Source: Cucumis sativus (Eukaryota > Streptophyta > Magnoliopsida > Cucurbitales > Cucurbitaceae). From it: a DNA stretch of 64,000 nucleotides. The position numbers and the translations under genes are program-made. Every line of letters begins with the position of its first letter. The first letter of the stretch is position 1. The stretch spans positions 5,332,001-5,396,000 of the forward strand of contig NC_026655.2 of assembly GCF_000004075.3 (NCBI RefSeq). The letters run 5' to 3'. Under the pieces are notes generated by a model. That model saw only the letters and a program-made list of their open reading frames with translations, did no database searches and had not been told where the DNA came from. Shown here in pieces: positions 1 to 11,387 of this stretch.

Positions 1-3000
1 GAGTATAGTAAAAAATAGGGTTTTGTGTCTTTTACTGTCTCCCAACAATCATCGATCACAGTACCCTCATTTCCAAATAATAATAATAAATAAATAATAA
101 AAACCGTTGGCTTAAATATGAAAATTGAAATAACTAAGAAGTTCCTTGCTATTTTGTACAAAAGGTCTATTTGATTGAGAGAAACTGTGACTTGTGAGAG
201 AGAGTGAGAAATAGCACTTAAGACTCTGCGATTGTCCTTGCCTTATCAACAAGGTCCGGTACATGCTCTGAAAGAACGGTGAACCAGTACCTGAACATGG
301 ACAAATATCAGTTGTTTCCAGTTAGAACTTATAAAAAATGTTCAAATAAAATATCGATGGTTCACATGATTCTCAGAAAAAAAATGAAATGAGCTTTATC
401 AAGTACTTACTCCAACTCACTGTGATCAGAGAGATCAATTGTGTTAGGCTCATATCTGCAGAACACAGACGTATGAGAAAACTTCAAGAATATATAATAG
501 AATAAAAAGGATTAAATCTTTAACTAAATACTTCGTGCATTTCCTTCATCCAAGGAAAATCAGCAAATAAGTTTGAAAAAACTGGGCTGCTGCCTGCTTT
601 GACATGGTTTTTCTTCACGTAGCTAATTCAGCAAAACTATTAAACTAATAAAATACTACACAAATATTGCATGACACAATCTTAATTCGTAGGAAGAGTG
701 GGAATTTGTAGTGAATAGCCTACTAAAAGTCCTGAACAATAATAACAAAGTCGAAGGAGAATGGAAAACATGCAAATAGGGTATAACATACGTCTTTGGA
801 TCAGCTAACAGTGGAAACACCTCCAAAGTGGGAACCAAATGGAGTACACCAACATTTAAGGCACTTGCATCAGATCGCAAGGTTTCTCCTTTGGATAAAG
901 GGACTTCAAAGCCTCCAAGTCCAGTAGTTCCAGGGGGAGCCGTAGGGACAGGTGCAGTAATTTCTGTTCTCTTCTGCAAGAATTTCTCCATCCAAGAAAT
1001 CTGCAATTTTGTACGTGCCATATTTACAAAATCATGGTAAAACCACCAATCTAGTTCCACTATGATTTCGGAGTTACTTCGTAATTTTTACTGATAAATT
1101 TAGAATGTATTTTCATTTTCCTAACAAAAATTACGTAGATAACAAATCGTCAATTATAATTTGGTATAGTTAGCAAGACAATTATAGTGCAAAGGACAAG
1201 TCATGATGCTAGAAACCAGTAGTTGATTAAATAGACAACTGTCATTGCCATCGAAAGAACAAGGCATCTGCAAAAGTAAATGGCACTACTGTACCATTAC
1301 AGGCATAGAACAAATTGTCCGTTCCTTCACCTCATTTTTTAATCGAAAAATGATTTTTCGTCAAACAATTTGCAATTGTGAAGAAAAAAGATTCTTGAAT
1401 CATTTCTTAAAAAAGAAGATGAAAAAACTGTTATTAGTTAAGTTGTAGATCGAAACCCCACGATCTACTGCCCCAGATTTAAACATCCTCCAGCCTCTTT
1501 TCTACTAGACATCTTAGCTTCAGATGATAATTCCCAAAGTGGATAAGTGATCATAAAAAGGTTAGGAAATTTTGAGCTATGAAAAATAGAAAGAAAAAAA
1601 TATCACACTCAAATGATCTTTACAATTACCCAAGCTTTCTGACAGAAGCCACTTCGATGAACCAATGTGACTCCAACATAAACTCTAAGATCAAATTGAA
1701 ATTTTTCTGGAGTCAATTGTGCTTACTTTCTCATTCAAATCACCAAGTGGAGGCCCATGAACTTTCCCTCCCGTGTATGGTGCACCCATGGGAAACCTTT
1801 CAACTAACTGATGGGCCAATAGATCATCAAGACCATGCTTTTCATAGCTCATGAATGCACCTAAGGCTCCTAAGAACCCCTCATGACGCAAGAACATTGC
1901 TTGTGCTTCTCCTTTTGACCTAAGCAAAATGTACAGTTCAATTCAGAAAGTAAGAAGTAAAAAATTAAGAAATTAAGATAAGAGAATGAAAATTAGAAAT
2001 TTATTAATGCAGATTACCAGAAGTGAACTGCGAAGGAAATTGTATCCATGGTATAGGCATGTCCCCTGATAAAGAATCCTCCAAAAAATATTCTCTTAAG
2101 CCCAAACCGGAGAGCATTCAAGTACGAAATCTACCAGTAAAAATTCAAAATTAGATCTCATGAATAAAAATGTTTACCTAAGAAGACATTCCAATTGATG
2201 ATGTCAAATGGCTAACTAGAAAAAATGTGACCAACAACAACCATTTGAATCTATTCAGTTCTTCTTTCACCTGTTCTAACATCTCTCGATTGAGAATGGG
2301 GAATCAGGACTAGGAAACTTAAGCCAAAGGAAATAAGGAATTCATCCTGACAGTAATAAGGAGGCATACAGCCTTCATCCATTTCTAAACTATCAGCCCA
2401 CTTAGTTTCAGTTTATTTTTGTTTTGTATATTACTGCCGTATGTACAAATGAACAACAGGACTTGCAACTTTATACATTTGGATCAGAAGCTAATTCTTC
2501 AGATGTAATATAACCGTTTCCTTACATTTTCATTAACTAGTTAGACATCTCCAGTTCTTCTTCATCACAGACCTTAATCATGCAGACATCCTTGTTCAAT
2601 TCTGGCCTTCAAGCTAAATTCTTCAAATAACTCTTGGTCTTCTCAGCCGTCTATTCATGTTTCCTAGTCTCCACTTCATGTCTCTAAAATGAAAAATAAA
2701 TTTATTGAAACCATACTCTCTCCATTATACTTAAAAGAAAGACCACTCTAGTATTCCTGAAAATTCATAGATTAGTTCAGACATTTTGAAAGAAGCTTAT
2801 GTTTGGCTTCTCAATTCCTAAACAAAGTTATAGTAGCCTTCTTCCCAACCTTCCAACGCTTCCTCACATTCAGTGATCACTCCTCCAAGATCAGATGTCA
2901 TTTTAACCAAAAGTATCATTAGCTCTCCTACTACTGAGGACCCTATCTCCTCTCCAATTGTTAGTGTGAGGAATGAAAACTCTTATACATGCAGATGACA

Positions 3001-6000
3001 TAGAGATCGGGGAATTTTCTGGAAGCATTTGAAATTAATTTTTCAATTAATGATAAAAAGAATTCAGATGAAATTTTCCAATCAGCAACATCAATAGCAA
3101 CTTATCCTTCAATCCTCCCAAATTTCATTTCTTATTTGAGGCTTGTGGACCGCAAATGAAAGAAAATCAAATCACTCATCAGTCACCACAAATTAAGATC
3201 TAATTGTGTTTGACACATCCATTTGATTGTCCAGTAATGAAAATTACTTCTCGGTATTCCAAAGGCTTCGAAGGCTGTTTTTTTCATGTCGCCTTCAAGG
3301 TTTTTTTCAGTTTCAATTGTTTATACATTCTGGAGTTTCAAGGTTGCCAGTTGGATTAATGAATCCTTTTTTGGAAGATTACAGGGGCTTTTATTTTGGT
3401 GGCTTGAAGTTTAGCGTAGTTGAGAGCTTTGAGTTGATTCTCGATTCTCCTCACCTTTTCAGAATTTGATTATGATTTTATGGGTTTCTATTCTACTCTT
3501 ATCAATTTATTTCAGTTTGTTGCTTTGGTTTGGTCAATATCTTCTAGTTGGTTTGGGAATTCTATTCAACTTCCAAGAGCAATGTTCTCCAAATTCCCTT
3601 GGCTCCTCCCTCCTTCAGTCTTCTTTTGTCAAAGCTCATTGTTCTTGGTTTCAATTTCAGTGTTTTGGTTACTAGTTGTCATTTGGTTCTTTGACGAACA
3701 AGATTCAGCATTATTTAGATTGTTACTATATCCTTTGTAATCCTTGTTTATGAGCTTGTATTCTTTGAGTAATAGTCTCTTTTCATTAATTCAATGGAAA
3801 TTGTTCCTTTTTTGTTTTAAAAAAACCGTCCTTATTTCTCTTTAACAAGAACAACTTTTAAATTTGTTTTCATTGATAAAATGATAAGAAGATACAACCT
3901 AAGGCATGGGAAGTTGGTATTTCTGTTCCATATACAAAAAGGTATAAGAATACATGTTTGGGGTACAAATTTCTTAAAAATTACTTTATTTTAAAACAAT
4001 TTAAGTGGTTCTTAAATATAACTTTAAAAGTAAGAAATTAAAATAAAAACCTTTTTTTCTCAGAATCACACCCAAACAATTCTTAAAATGTCCATGGCAG
4101 CATAAGAAATGAAATCAAGAGAACATAAATCAATTTCGAGTCCTGACTTAAGAGTGAGGATTTCGTATTTGATGATCTGGTTGATTTTATTCAGTTAATA
4201 GTCACGTGATGACTTAATACATTGCTAAGAATGATTGCCTTAGCAAAGCAGAATCAGTTATTTCGATTTACTTGAACATTAAGATAATTCATCTGTACCG
4301 AGTTGGACCCCTAGTAAATTTTGATTAGATACCGAGGAATCTGAAGTACTTTCCCATTGCAGCACTGACCTGTCCAATGTTATATGAGATCATTCGCAAG
4401 AGAGACAATGAGATATCTTCTGGTCTGTAGTCCTCAAGCTCCTTGTTCACTGAGATGGTCTTGCCAAAACTTGATGCAATTGTTGAAGCAGAGAGACCGA
4501 TCTGGATCAGTAAAAGAGAATAATAAATAAGAGACTTTATAAATTGATAAAATAAAGAACAGTCACTAAGGGATTATTCATATAGTATGTCAGAGAAGTG
4601 GAGAAAAGAATAATAATATCAACCAAACAAAAGAACAATATTCTGCACATTTTAACAAGAACATGTTGAAGCAATGACAAACTTGAAAAGAAACACAGAA
4701 CCACAAGGAATTTGAATTTACATTCAACGCACCTTAGAGTAATCCATGCCACCATAAATGTCCCCAACAAGCATGTCAATTGTGCTATTATCTCCCTTTT
4801 GACTAAGCTCTAGCAACTCATCAAAACTGGAGCAGGGTAAATAAATGTCAAATTGTCACAAATTTTGTACATGCAAAACATACAACGGCATAGTTACCTA
4901 TTACATTTTGTTAATAGTCTTCCTAAGCCCCAGTAAGTGCCCCCTCCAACATTTGTCCCGCTAACTCTCTGAAATTTCCCATCACCATCAACCTTAAAAA
5001 GTGCAAAGCGTACTTTAGTCAGCCTTAAGATGAAGAGCAAGAAAATTGAAAAAGGTAAAGCGAGAGTAGAGATTAACAGAAAGCATTACCTTGATCATGC
5101 TGACGCCAGATCCAATGTTAACAAGCAGATAAGGAAACAATTCATTGTGGTCAAGTTGCACAAACTCTTTTTTACCCTCCATATGAGTGAAAGCTTCATG
5201 GCGTATTGCCTACTAAAACATTGTTAACAGCTAGAGGTATCTAGGCATTCACACGTGACTGCTATTTTAAAAGTGAACTACATATATAAGATCTTAAAAT
5301 AATCAATAAACAAGCACAAGGTTCAAGCCCTCAAGCCTTCTGAATAATTAACATGCATTCATCATAGAAGTTCAGAAAGAAATATAGATAAAAATAATTC
5401 AACATGTAAATTGGTCCATCTTTAAAGTTCTCGCTCTTTAAATAAATTGGCATGATAAAAAAACAAGAGATTTGTGGGCACAAGAAGAAAACAAAAACGT
5501 AAAATTCAAAACTTTTAGCTTAGTGAAAACTAGCGTACCAAGTAAAAGAACTGATGAAACATAATAAATGTGAGAATTGAAAATGCAGACATGGTCATCA
5601 TTTATTTACTATAATGAAAAATAAATAAATCGACAAAAACACAAACTTTATACTAGCAAAAAGAAGAAAGTATTTGAAATCCACCTTTAGCAGAAAATTT
5701 GCTCCAGCCACAAGACAATCCATCTCATCTTCTTTATCAATGCTAACTCCAAGTCTTTCTTTAAAAAGATCTGCAAACTTGTATGCCCCTCCACCTGTAG
5801 CCTTCTTGCAGAAATTGTCACAGGGTAAGAAATATTATCCAACCCATGCACAAAAAAGGAAGCAAAAGAGTAAGCCCGCAGGGGCCAGGATGAATCAACC
5901 CAATGGGAAACAAAGTCCTCCATTTGACAGTTAAAGCTGACTGATACATGCAAAGGAGGTCCTAGGAAAGAACATAAATAGCTGAAAATAAAATATTACT

Positions 6001-7716
6001 GTAGAATAGTAGTTCTTTGTCAACTCCTTAACAGAAAAGTAGAACACGAGTATAAAATATAAATTTAGCCCTGAAGCATTCTACTTTACATTGTGCAGCT
6101 GCTAATATCTTTTGGGAATGCTTCTCAAAGATATACAGATCTGATACGAAGTGATATGCTATCATATTGAAATAATATACCTTAATGATGGCATTTTCAT
6201 TTTCTGGGCCATCTGAATGCCAATGAGGTAAATCTTTGTAAGCTGAAAATGTTTGTGCATGGCAAGAGAAAAAGAAACTCAGATCATCTAAAAACTATGA
6301 ATGAACTAAAAGTATGATGAAAACATGCATACCACCACGATGTAGCTGCTTGGAATGGATGAAGTCTAAACACTCATTAATCTTGCTTGTCTCAAACTTC
6401 ACAAAATGAAGCCTCCCGCCAAGAACTGGATAACTTCTTCTATTACCATTTGATAATCCCAGTCTCTGCTTAACGCTTCTCTTTCTCTTATCATCAACCG
6501 ATTGATCTTCATGTCTAGAAAAGTACACCAATTTGATGAGAGATCCTGCAAATTATGATTCAACGCTACCATCAACTCCCTTAGAAAACAACTGTGAAAA
6601 ACTGTGTTCCATATTAACAATAAATTCCCATCTTTCAACACCTTATCTTAGTCACTTTACATTTGATAAGTACAAGAATGGACTCAATGATGATTTGTCA
6701 AGAAAAAAGTTAAGCCAAAAGTACTGTTGACAAGAGTTGGAAATTATCTAACAGTGGAGGGAAAAGAGCGGTGAACAAAAAGGAATAATCTTTTTTCATT
6801 CAAAAGCAAAACGAGTACGTTTCCCATGATTTGATTGGGATAGGCCACACATTATATTATTTTTCAATCCTTATACTATGTAGAATCAGATTCTCCAAAT
6901 ACCATACTATATTATAGAAGTTCAAATTAACTAACAGATTTGCTCGGTAATTATTTATCAATAAAGAAATGTGAATGGGTTTGTTCATTCTCTTTTAATT
7001 CTTTAATTATCACTTTCCATTTATTTGTGATCATACCAGCCATTAGTTAAGTATGTCCCTACACATACAGAAAGTTCAGATTTGGAATCTAACATGGAGA
7101 ATAATTCCAACGAAATTCGTTAGTGGAAACAACAAATATGTTTCACTGTCACTACTAAAAAGAATTTCAATGACTTCCAGAAATGAAAAAGGAGAAGAAT
7201 ATACGTTATGTTTTAGCCACAAGAACTATGTTCAACTAAAATCATCTCGATCATAGTGTCACATTATTAGCGGCCTCGCTAAAATATGGACTACCTAAAG
7301 CTAATTTTATTTTTAAATTCACCTTTTCTTCACATCCTTAGAAAAATCCCTCACAATAAACATATCATAGGATTCAACCAAAAGTTAATAACCAAAAGGG
7401 GGAAACGGATAAACAAATAGACATGGAATATACCGCCGATGTCAAGAGCCAGGTGAGATATATCATCAGATTGGTTAGGCAACAGAATCGTGGGATCTCT
7501 CTCCTCAAAATTTCCCTGGATTTCTGCTTTGCTAAGGTCTAGCTGTGGACGAGAACCTGACCTGTGAATGGAATTCCCGGTAACCGGAGCCATATCCCTC
7601 TCACCACCACTCAGGCCAGCTTCTTTGTCAACAAGCTGGTTTTTATCATCAGGTTCCTGATTCAATCCCTTTAAACCACAAATTTCAGGCTTTAGGTTTT
7701 TCCCCGGACTAGCCAT
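1..7716 (-). CDS. PANK2: Pantothenate kinase 2 (bifunctional PanK / DUF89 phosphatase), 3' end off window
   Basis: This enzyme makes 4'-phosphopantothenate in the first step of CoA synthesis; the plant form is fused to a C-terminal DUF89 4'-phosphopantetheine phosphatase. Coding exons, in order: 7434-7716, 6333-6545, 6181-6242, 5685-5801, 5090-5209, 4898-4992, 4733-4826, 4370-4501, 2018-2130, 1727-1919, 792-1000, 411-455 and 242-290. They join in frame to 575 codons. The kinase part is clear: [11 protein letters not shown] at the first junction, [25 protein letters not shown] and [17 protein letters not shown]. The last exons ([20 protein letters not shown]) enter the linker to DUF89; about 325 residues should lie off the left edge. 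The first ATG gives an N-terminus some 50 residues longer than Arabidopsis PANK2 as I recall it. A 5'-UTR acceptor is likely near 7799. The exon 8-9 intron is 2.2 kb. The donor of the last visible exon is GC, not GT. Family identity is certain; exon 4 may start 3 nt earlier. Confidence 0.95.
2131..4369 (-). other. Large PANK2 intron with a possible retroelement remnant
   Basis: This 2,239-bp intron is several times longer than the other introns of the gene. The stretch 3200-3830 has a different texture from its surroundings: on the plus strand it is T-rich with several overlapping open frames, and it ends near 3815 in a T-run followed by an A-run (AAAAAA), as the 3' tail of a non-LTR retroelement would. 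I recognise no reverse transcriptase or other protein, so the retroelement reading is a weak inference. Confidence 0.3.
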
Positions 7717-8391
7717 TAATACCACCGAACCTTCACCACCCAGCTGCCTAACCCACAACTCCTCAACTTTACTTGACCAACCACTCGTCGTACACCTACA
7801 AACCCAACTAAAAATTTATAGATACTTGTCAATTAGAAGAAGAAACGCCATCCAACTATGTGACGATCTCATTATCTTCGATAAAAAAGAAAATACAAAA
7901 CGAAAACATAAACTTAAATCCTAAAAAATGAAATTCTTGCATCTAAGGCCCACTTTTGAAAAGTAACTTCCCTATTATTCTCTGACGCATATAGAAACAA
8001 ACTCCTCTAACACAAATATTCAATTCATTTGACTTCAAAATCGAGGCCGGTAAACAATCAAAAGTAAACGGAAGTAGTATGAATTCGAATTTGGCCAACC
8101 AGGGAAGCTTGTGACCACGGTGGGTTTAGAAAGAACGGAAGAAGTAGAATGAATTCGGCTTCTGATCAACCGACGGCCGACCGGTGATCTGCAGTGAATT
8201 CGATGAATCGACTGTGGGATGTGAAACAGAAATGGAAGTATTGGTGAAGGTAAAGGTTGGGACGACGATCAGCAGTGAAGGGTACCGGAGATCCGACGAC
8301 CGGCGAGCAGCTTAGTTTAGCTCCACACAAGTCGCGCCACGAGAAGTCGTGTCACTGTTTGGCTCGCACTCACAGAATGCATATTAGATTT
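7717..8391 (-). promoter_or_regulatory. PANK2 5' leader and promoter region
   Basis: This stretch lies upstream of the PANK2 start codon. A pyrimidine-rich acceptor (TTTGTAG on the minus strand) near 7799 suggests a 5'-UTR intron, with a first non-coding exon in the GC-richer block 8050-8350. I could not fix its donor or the transcription start. The Mutator-like element abuts the distal end. Confidence 0.45.
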
Positions 8392-9411
8392 GGGAAATTA
8401 ACAAAAATAGGATAATTTTTAAGGGTTTAAAGAGTTTTAGGATGGATTTTAAAAAAGATGACATTTAGGACAAATTAACTAGGAAAAGTCTATATTACCC
8501 TTTAGTTATAAAAAAAACCTAAAAAACAATTTATGGAATTCCTTCTCCTTCTTCCTCCATTTTCTCACTTCCAAAAAGAATATTTCATTTTTCTATCTCT
8601 CTCTATCCGTATTCCATTTTTCCTCATTTTCACAAAACCTTTGATTTCCTTTTTCTTCCTTTCTCATTTTTCATTCACAAAACTACAAAAACAATGGTAG
8701 TTCCGGTGATTTCATTGTGGAACATGACTTGGTACTCGTGATCTTGCTGCGAAAATTGGATTCCGACGAGGAGGGGTAACAATTTGATTTTGAAAATAAT
8801 AGTAAAAGTTTTGAAATGTGCAAGATAGGTGCGAGATGTGTACGAGATAGGTGCGAGATGTGTACGAGATAGGTGCGAGATGTGTACGAGATAGGTACGA
8901 GATGTGTACGAGATAGGTACGAGATGTGTACGAGATACGTGCCTTCAACCATTCAATGAAAATGCACAACAACAAAAGCAATCCGATCAAAACAATCCCT
9001 AAACAGAAAGTGCGTGGTTATAAAAAAAAAGACTGAGAAAGGAGAATCTTGCATGCCGCATCTTCGATGGAGAATCTTGCACGACGCGTACAAACTGACC
9101 ACCAATGGATGCCTGAACGGTTGACAACGGTAAATGAGATGCGACAGCAACTGAGAAAGGAGAAGAGTTGAAGTCGGGCTGCCCTTTGTCTTAGTAGAAG
9201 AGAAAGTGAGGGAGAAGGAGAAAGCCGCAAGAAGAGAACGTGAGGGAGAAGGAAAAGGAGAAAATGACACAAAGTTAATTTTTAGGGTTTTTTAAATTAA
9301 AGGGTAATATAGACTTTTCACAGCTCATTTGTCCTAAAAGTCTTCTTTTTTAAAATCCCATCTCAAAACTCTCACTACCCATCGAAATAATCTCATTTTT
9401 GGCAATTTCCC
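8392..9411. mobile_element. Non-autonomous Mutator-like element (candidate Pack-MULE)
   Basis: The ends are long inverted repeats, about 8392-8528 and 9275-9411. Both begin GGGAAATT followed by an AAAAAT block; further in they share AAAAGTCTATATTACCCTTT. Such long repeats with this terminus are typical of plant Mutator-like elements. The flanks ATTAGATTT (8383-8391) and ATTAGATGG (9412-9420) form a 9-bp target duplication matching at 7 of 9 bases. The interior has no transposase. It contains a pyrimidine-rich leader-like stretch, an ATG at 8695 opening a 15-codon frame, and a 22-bp tandem array. It lies between the 3' end of ISU1 and the start of PANK2. Confidence 0.8.
8824..8938. repeat. 22-bp tandem array inside the Mutator-like element
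   Basis: Five full copies plus a partial of a 22-bp unit (GATAGGTGCGAGATGTGTACGA), the later copies carrying a G-to-A change (GGTACGA). The unit is itself two diverged 11-mers (GATAGGTGCGA and GATGTGTACGA). Because 22 is not a multiple of 3, all minus-strand frames read through it and give spurious repeats rich in Tyr, Ser, Arg and His. Confidence 0.9.
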
Positions 9412-11387
9412 ATTAGATGGGATTTACAACTTCTTTTTTTAATAAAATGAGAAAAATTATATTAAATGATAATGACTTCAAAATCTAAACTATTTGAAGC
9501 AAAATATTTTCACTGAAATGTAATAAATTTTGTCTATTTTTCATGAAGAATAAATAGTCCTTTTTTTTTCTATTTTTTCAGAAAGCTACTAAAATTCAAA
9601 TTTAAATATTTTGTTATTTTTTCAATTTTTTACATTTAGTATTTGGATAAAGGTAAAGAATCTGATTATCTAAAACATCTCGTTTACATCATTAAATAAC
9701 CTTTAAATGATTAAATGATTTATCGTATCTATATCATCTAAAAATGCTATGAAAAGAAACATTTGTTTTGTTTTAGTGATTTGTGATAATTACTTTTAAA
9801 AAATAATAAGAATTTTCAGAGTACCATTTAGAAGAATGTGAACTTTGATATTTATTCACCAAAAGGGAACAAATTTTCAAAATTCACTGCTGAAAGTAAT
9901 ATTTGATATATGTATTCTCACTTTCTATGATTCTTCTTTCTCGCAGTGGACAATAATATATTGTTCTCAAAAATATTTAAATTTACTTTAACATGTAATA
10001 CCATATTGAACATATACAAGTGTTTTATTCAAACTATTACGGTTTTATGGATATATACAATAGCTTACCTTTATTTTAAAATATTGATTATTGCTGTATT
10101 TAAGAGATTTTTCCTTTAATTTTTTCTTAACTATGTATATAATCTGAAATTTCTTATACTTTATAAATATTTGGTTCATGAAGCAATACTTAAAAATGTC
10201 TCACAGGTTGATATATCAATTAATTTAAAAAGTAAAATATTGAACCAACCTCAATCTAATTTATCTATGCGTTGATGAGTTACTTCATATTAAGAAAAAT
10301 AAACATATCATTTATTTGGATTACATTATTTAAAAAGAACAAGTGGATTACATTATTTAAAAAAACAAGTGTTTAGAAGTAAAAATAGAAAGAAAAAAAG
10401 AAAGTAAATTTTCAACATTTTTACGAAAAAGAGTTTAAACAAAAATGAATTTACTGACATAACAACTTTAAGTTAGACGGTAATTTAAGTTTTGGACTTG
10501 GGATATAAATGAGTAATAAGAGTTGCAGTAATTTCAAGTTGACAAAGTTTATATGTGTTATCAGTTGGCAACTCTCTTAGGCACTTAATCTTTTACCCCT
10601 AAATATTAGGTTTATATCTATTACCTCGTATGAAACTTATAGATTAAATACACTTCAACTCTTGGCTAAAATGGCTTGATGGGGAGGCACCTTGCATAGA
10701 GAACCACACCCCCTTTCTCATCATCCCAAGTCCAAATTAGGTCAGAAGATTTGTAACACACAAAGAATGCTCTTAAATGTTTATATTGTTTCAAAATGCA
10801 AGTGTATGAACGTATAACATCAGACCATACATTAGTAGCTCATCGCAAGTTTTTTTATAAAAAAAAACATCAAATGGATGGTGACTAATATAGATACTTC
10901 GCATACCAATGTACAAAAAATTAACTTGAAGCGTTTTGAAACTTGGAACCCATTTCACAGTTTGAAATGACTTTTCAACTGCTTAAAAAAGGAGTTCCGG
11001 AAAACAGAAAGATCTCTTACCAAATCTAAAGACCACATTTATTCTCTTCTACAGATTTTTTTTAACCACATTCAGCTTTATGAAGATGAAAAACAAAAAA
11101 CCGCTATCCGAACCGGCTAAGTACACAGCCATTGAAATAGGCAAGGCAGTGTCATCGAACTTCCAAAAGTGGGCTTGAAGAACCAAAAATCCAACGGTCT
11201 AACACTTCCTTCCAGAACTCAGGAAGGGGGAAATCGAAAGAAAAAAAAAACACAACATAAAGTAAAATATGGTGATAATTATAAATTATGGTTGACATCC
11301 CATATTCAGAACTGGGCAGAGAACTCGCATCTTGGACAGCAGATATTAACTATAACAGTTTTTACATCATTTACAATCATAGGATGG
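9412..11387. other. AT-rich intergenic DNA, no gene seen
   Basis: This lies between the Mutator-like element and the ISU1 stop codon. It is very AT-rich, with a short direct repeat of GTGGATTACATTATTTAAAA-like sequence near 10315-10370. The last 300 bp should include the ISU1 3'-UTR. I see no coding exon or RNA gene. Confidence 0.6.

Noticed and set aside
8683..8990. Repeated Tyr/Ser/Arg/His-rich frames on the minus strand
   Set aside because: They are translations of the 22-bp DNA array in several frames, not a protein repeat.
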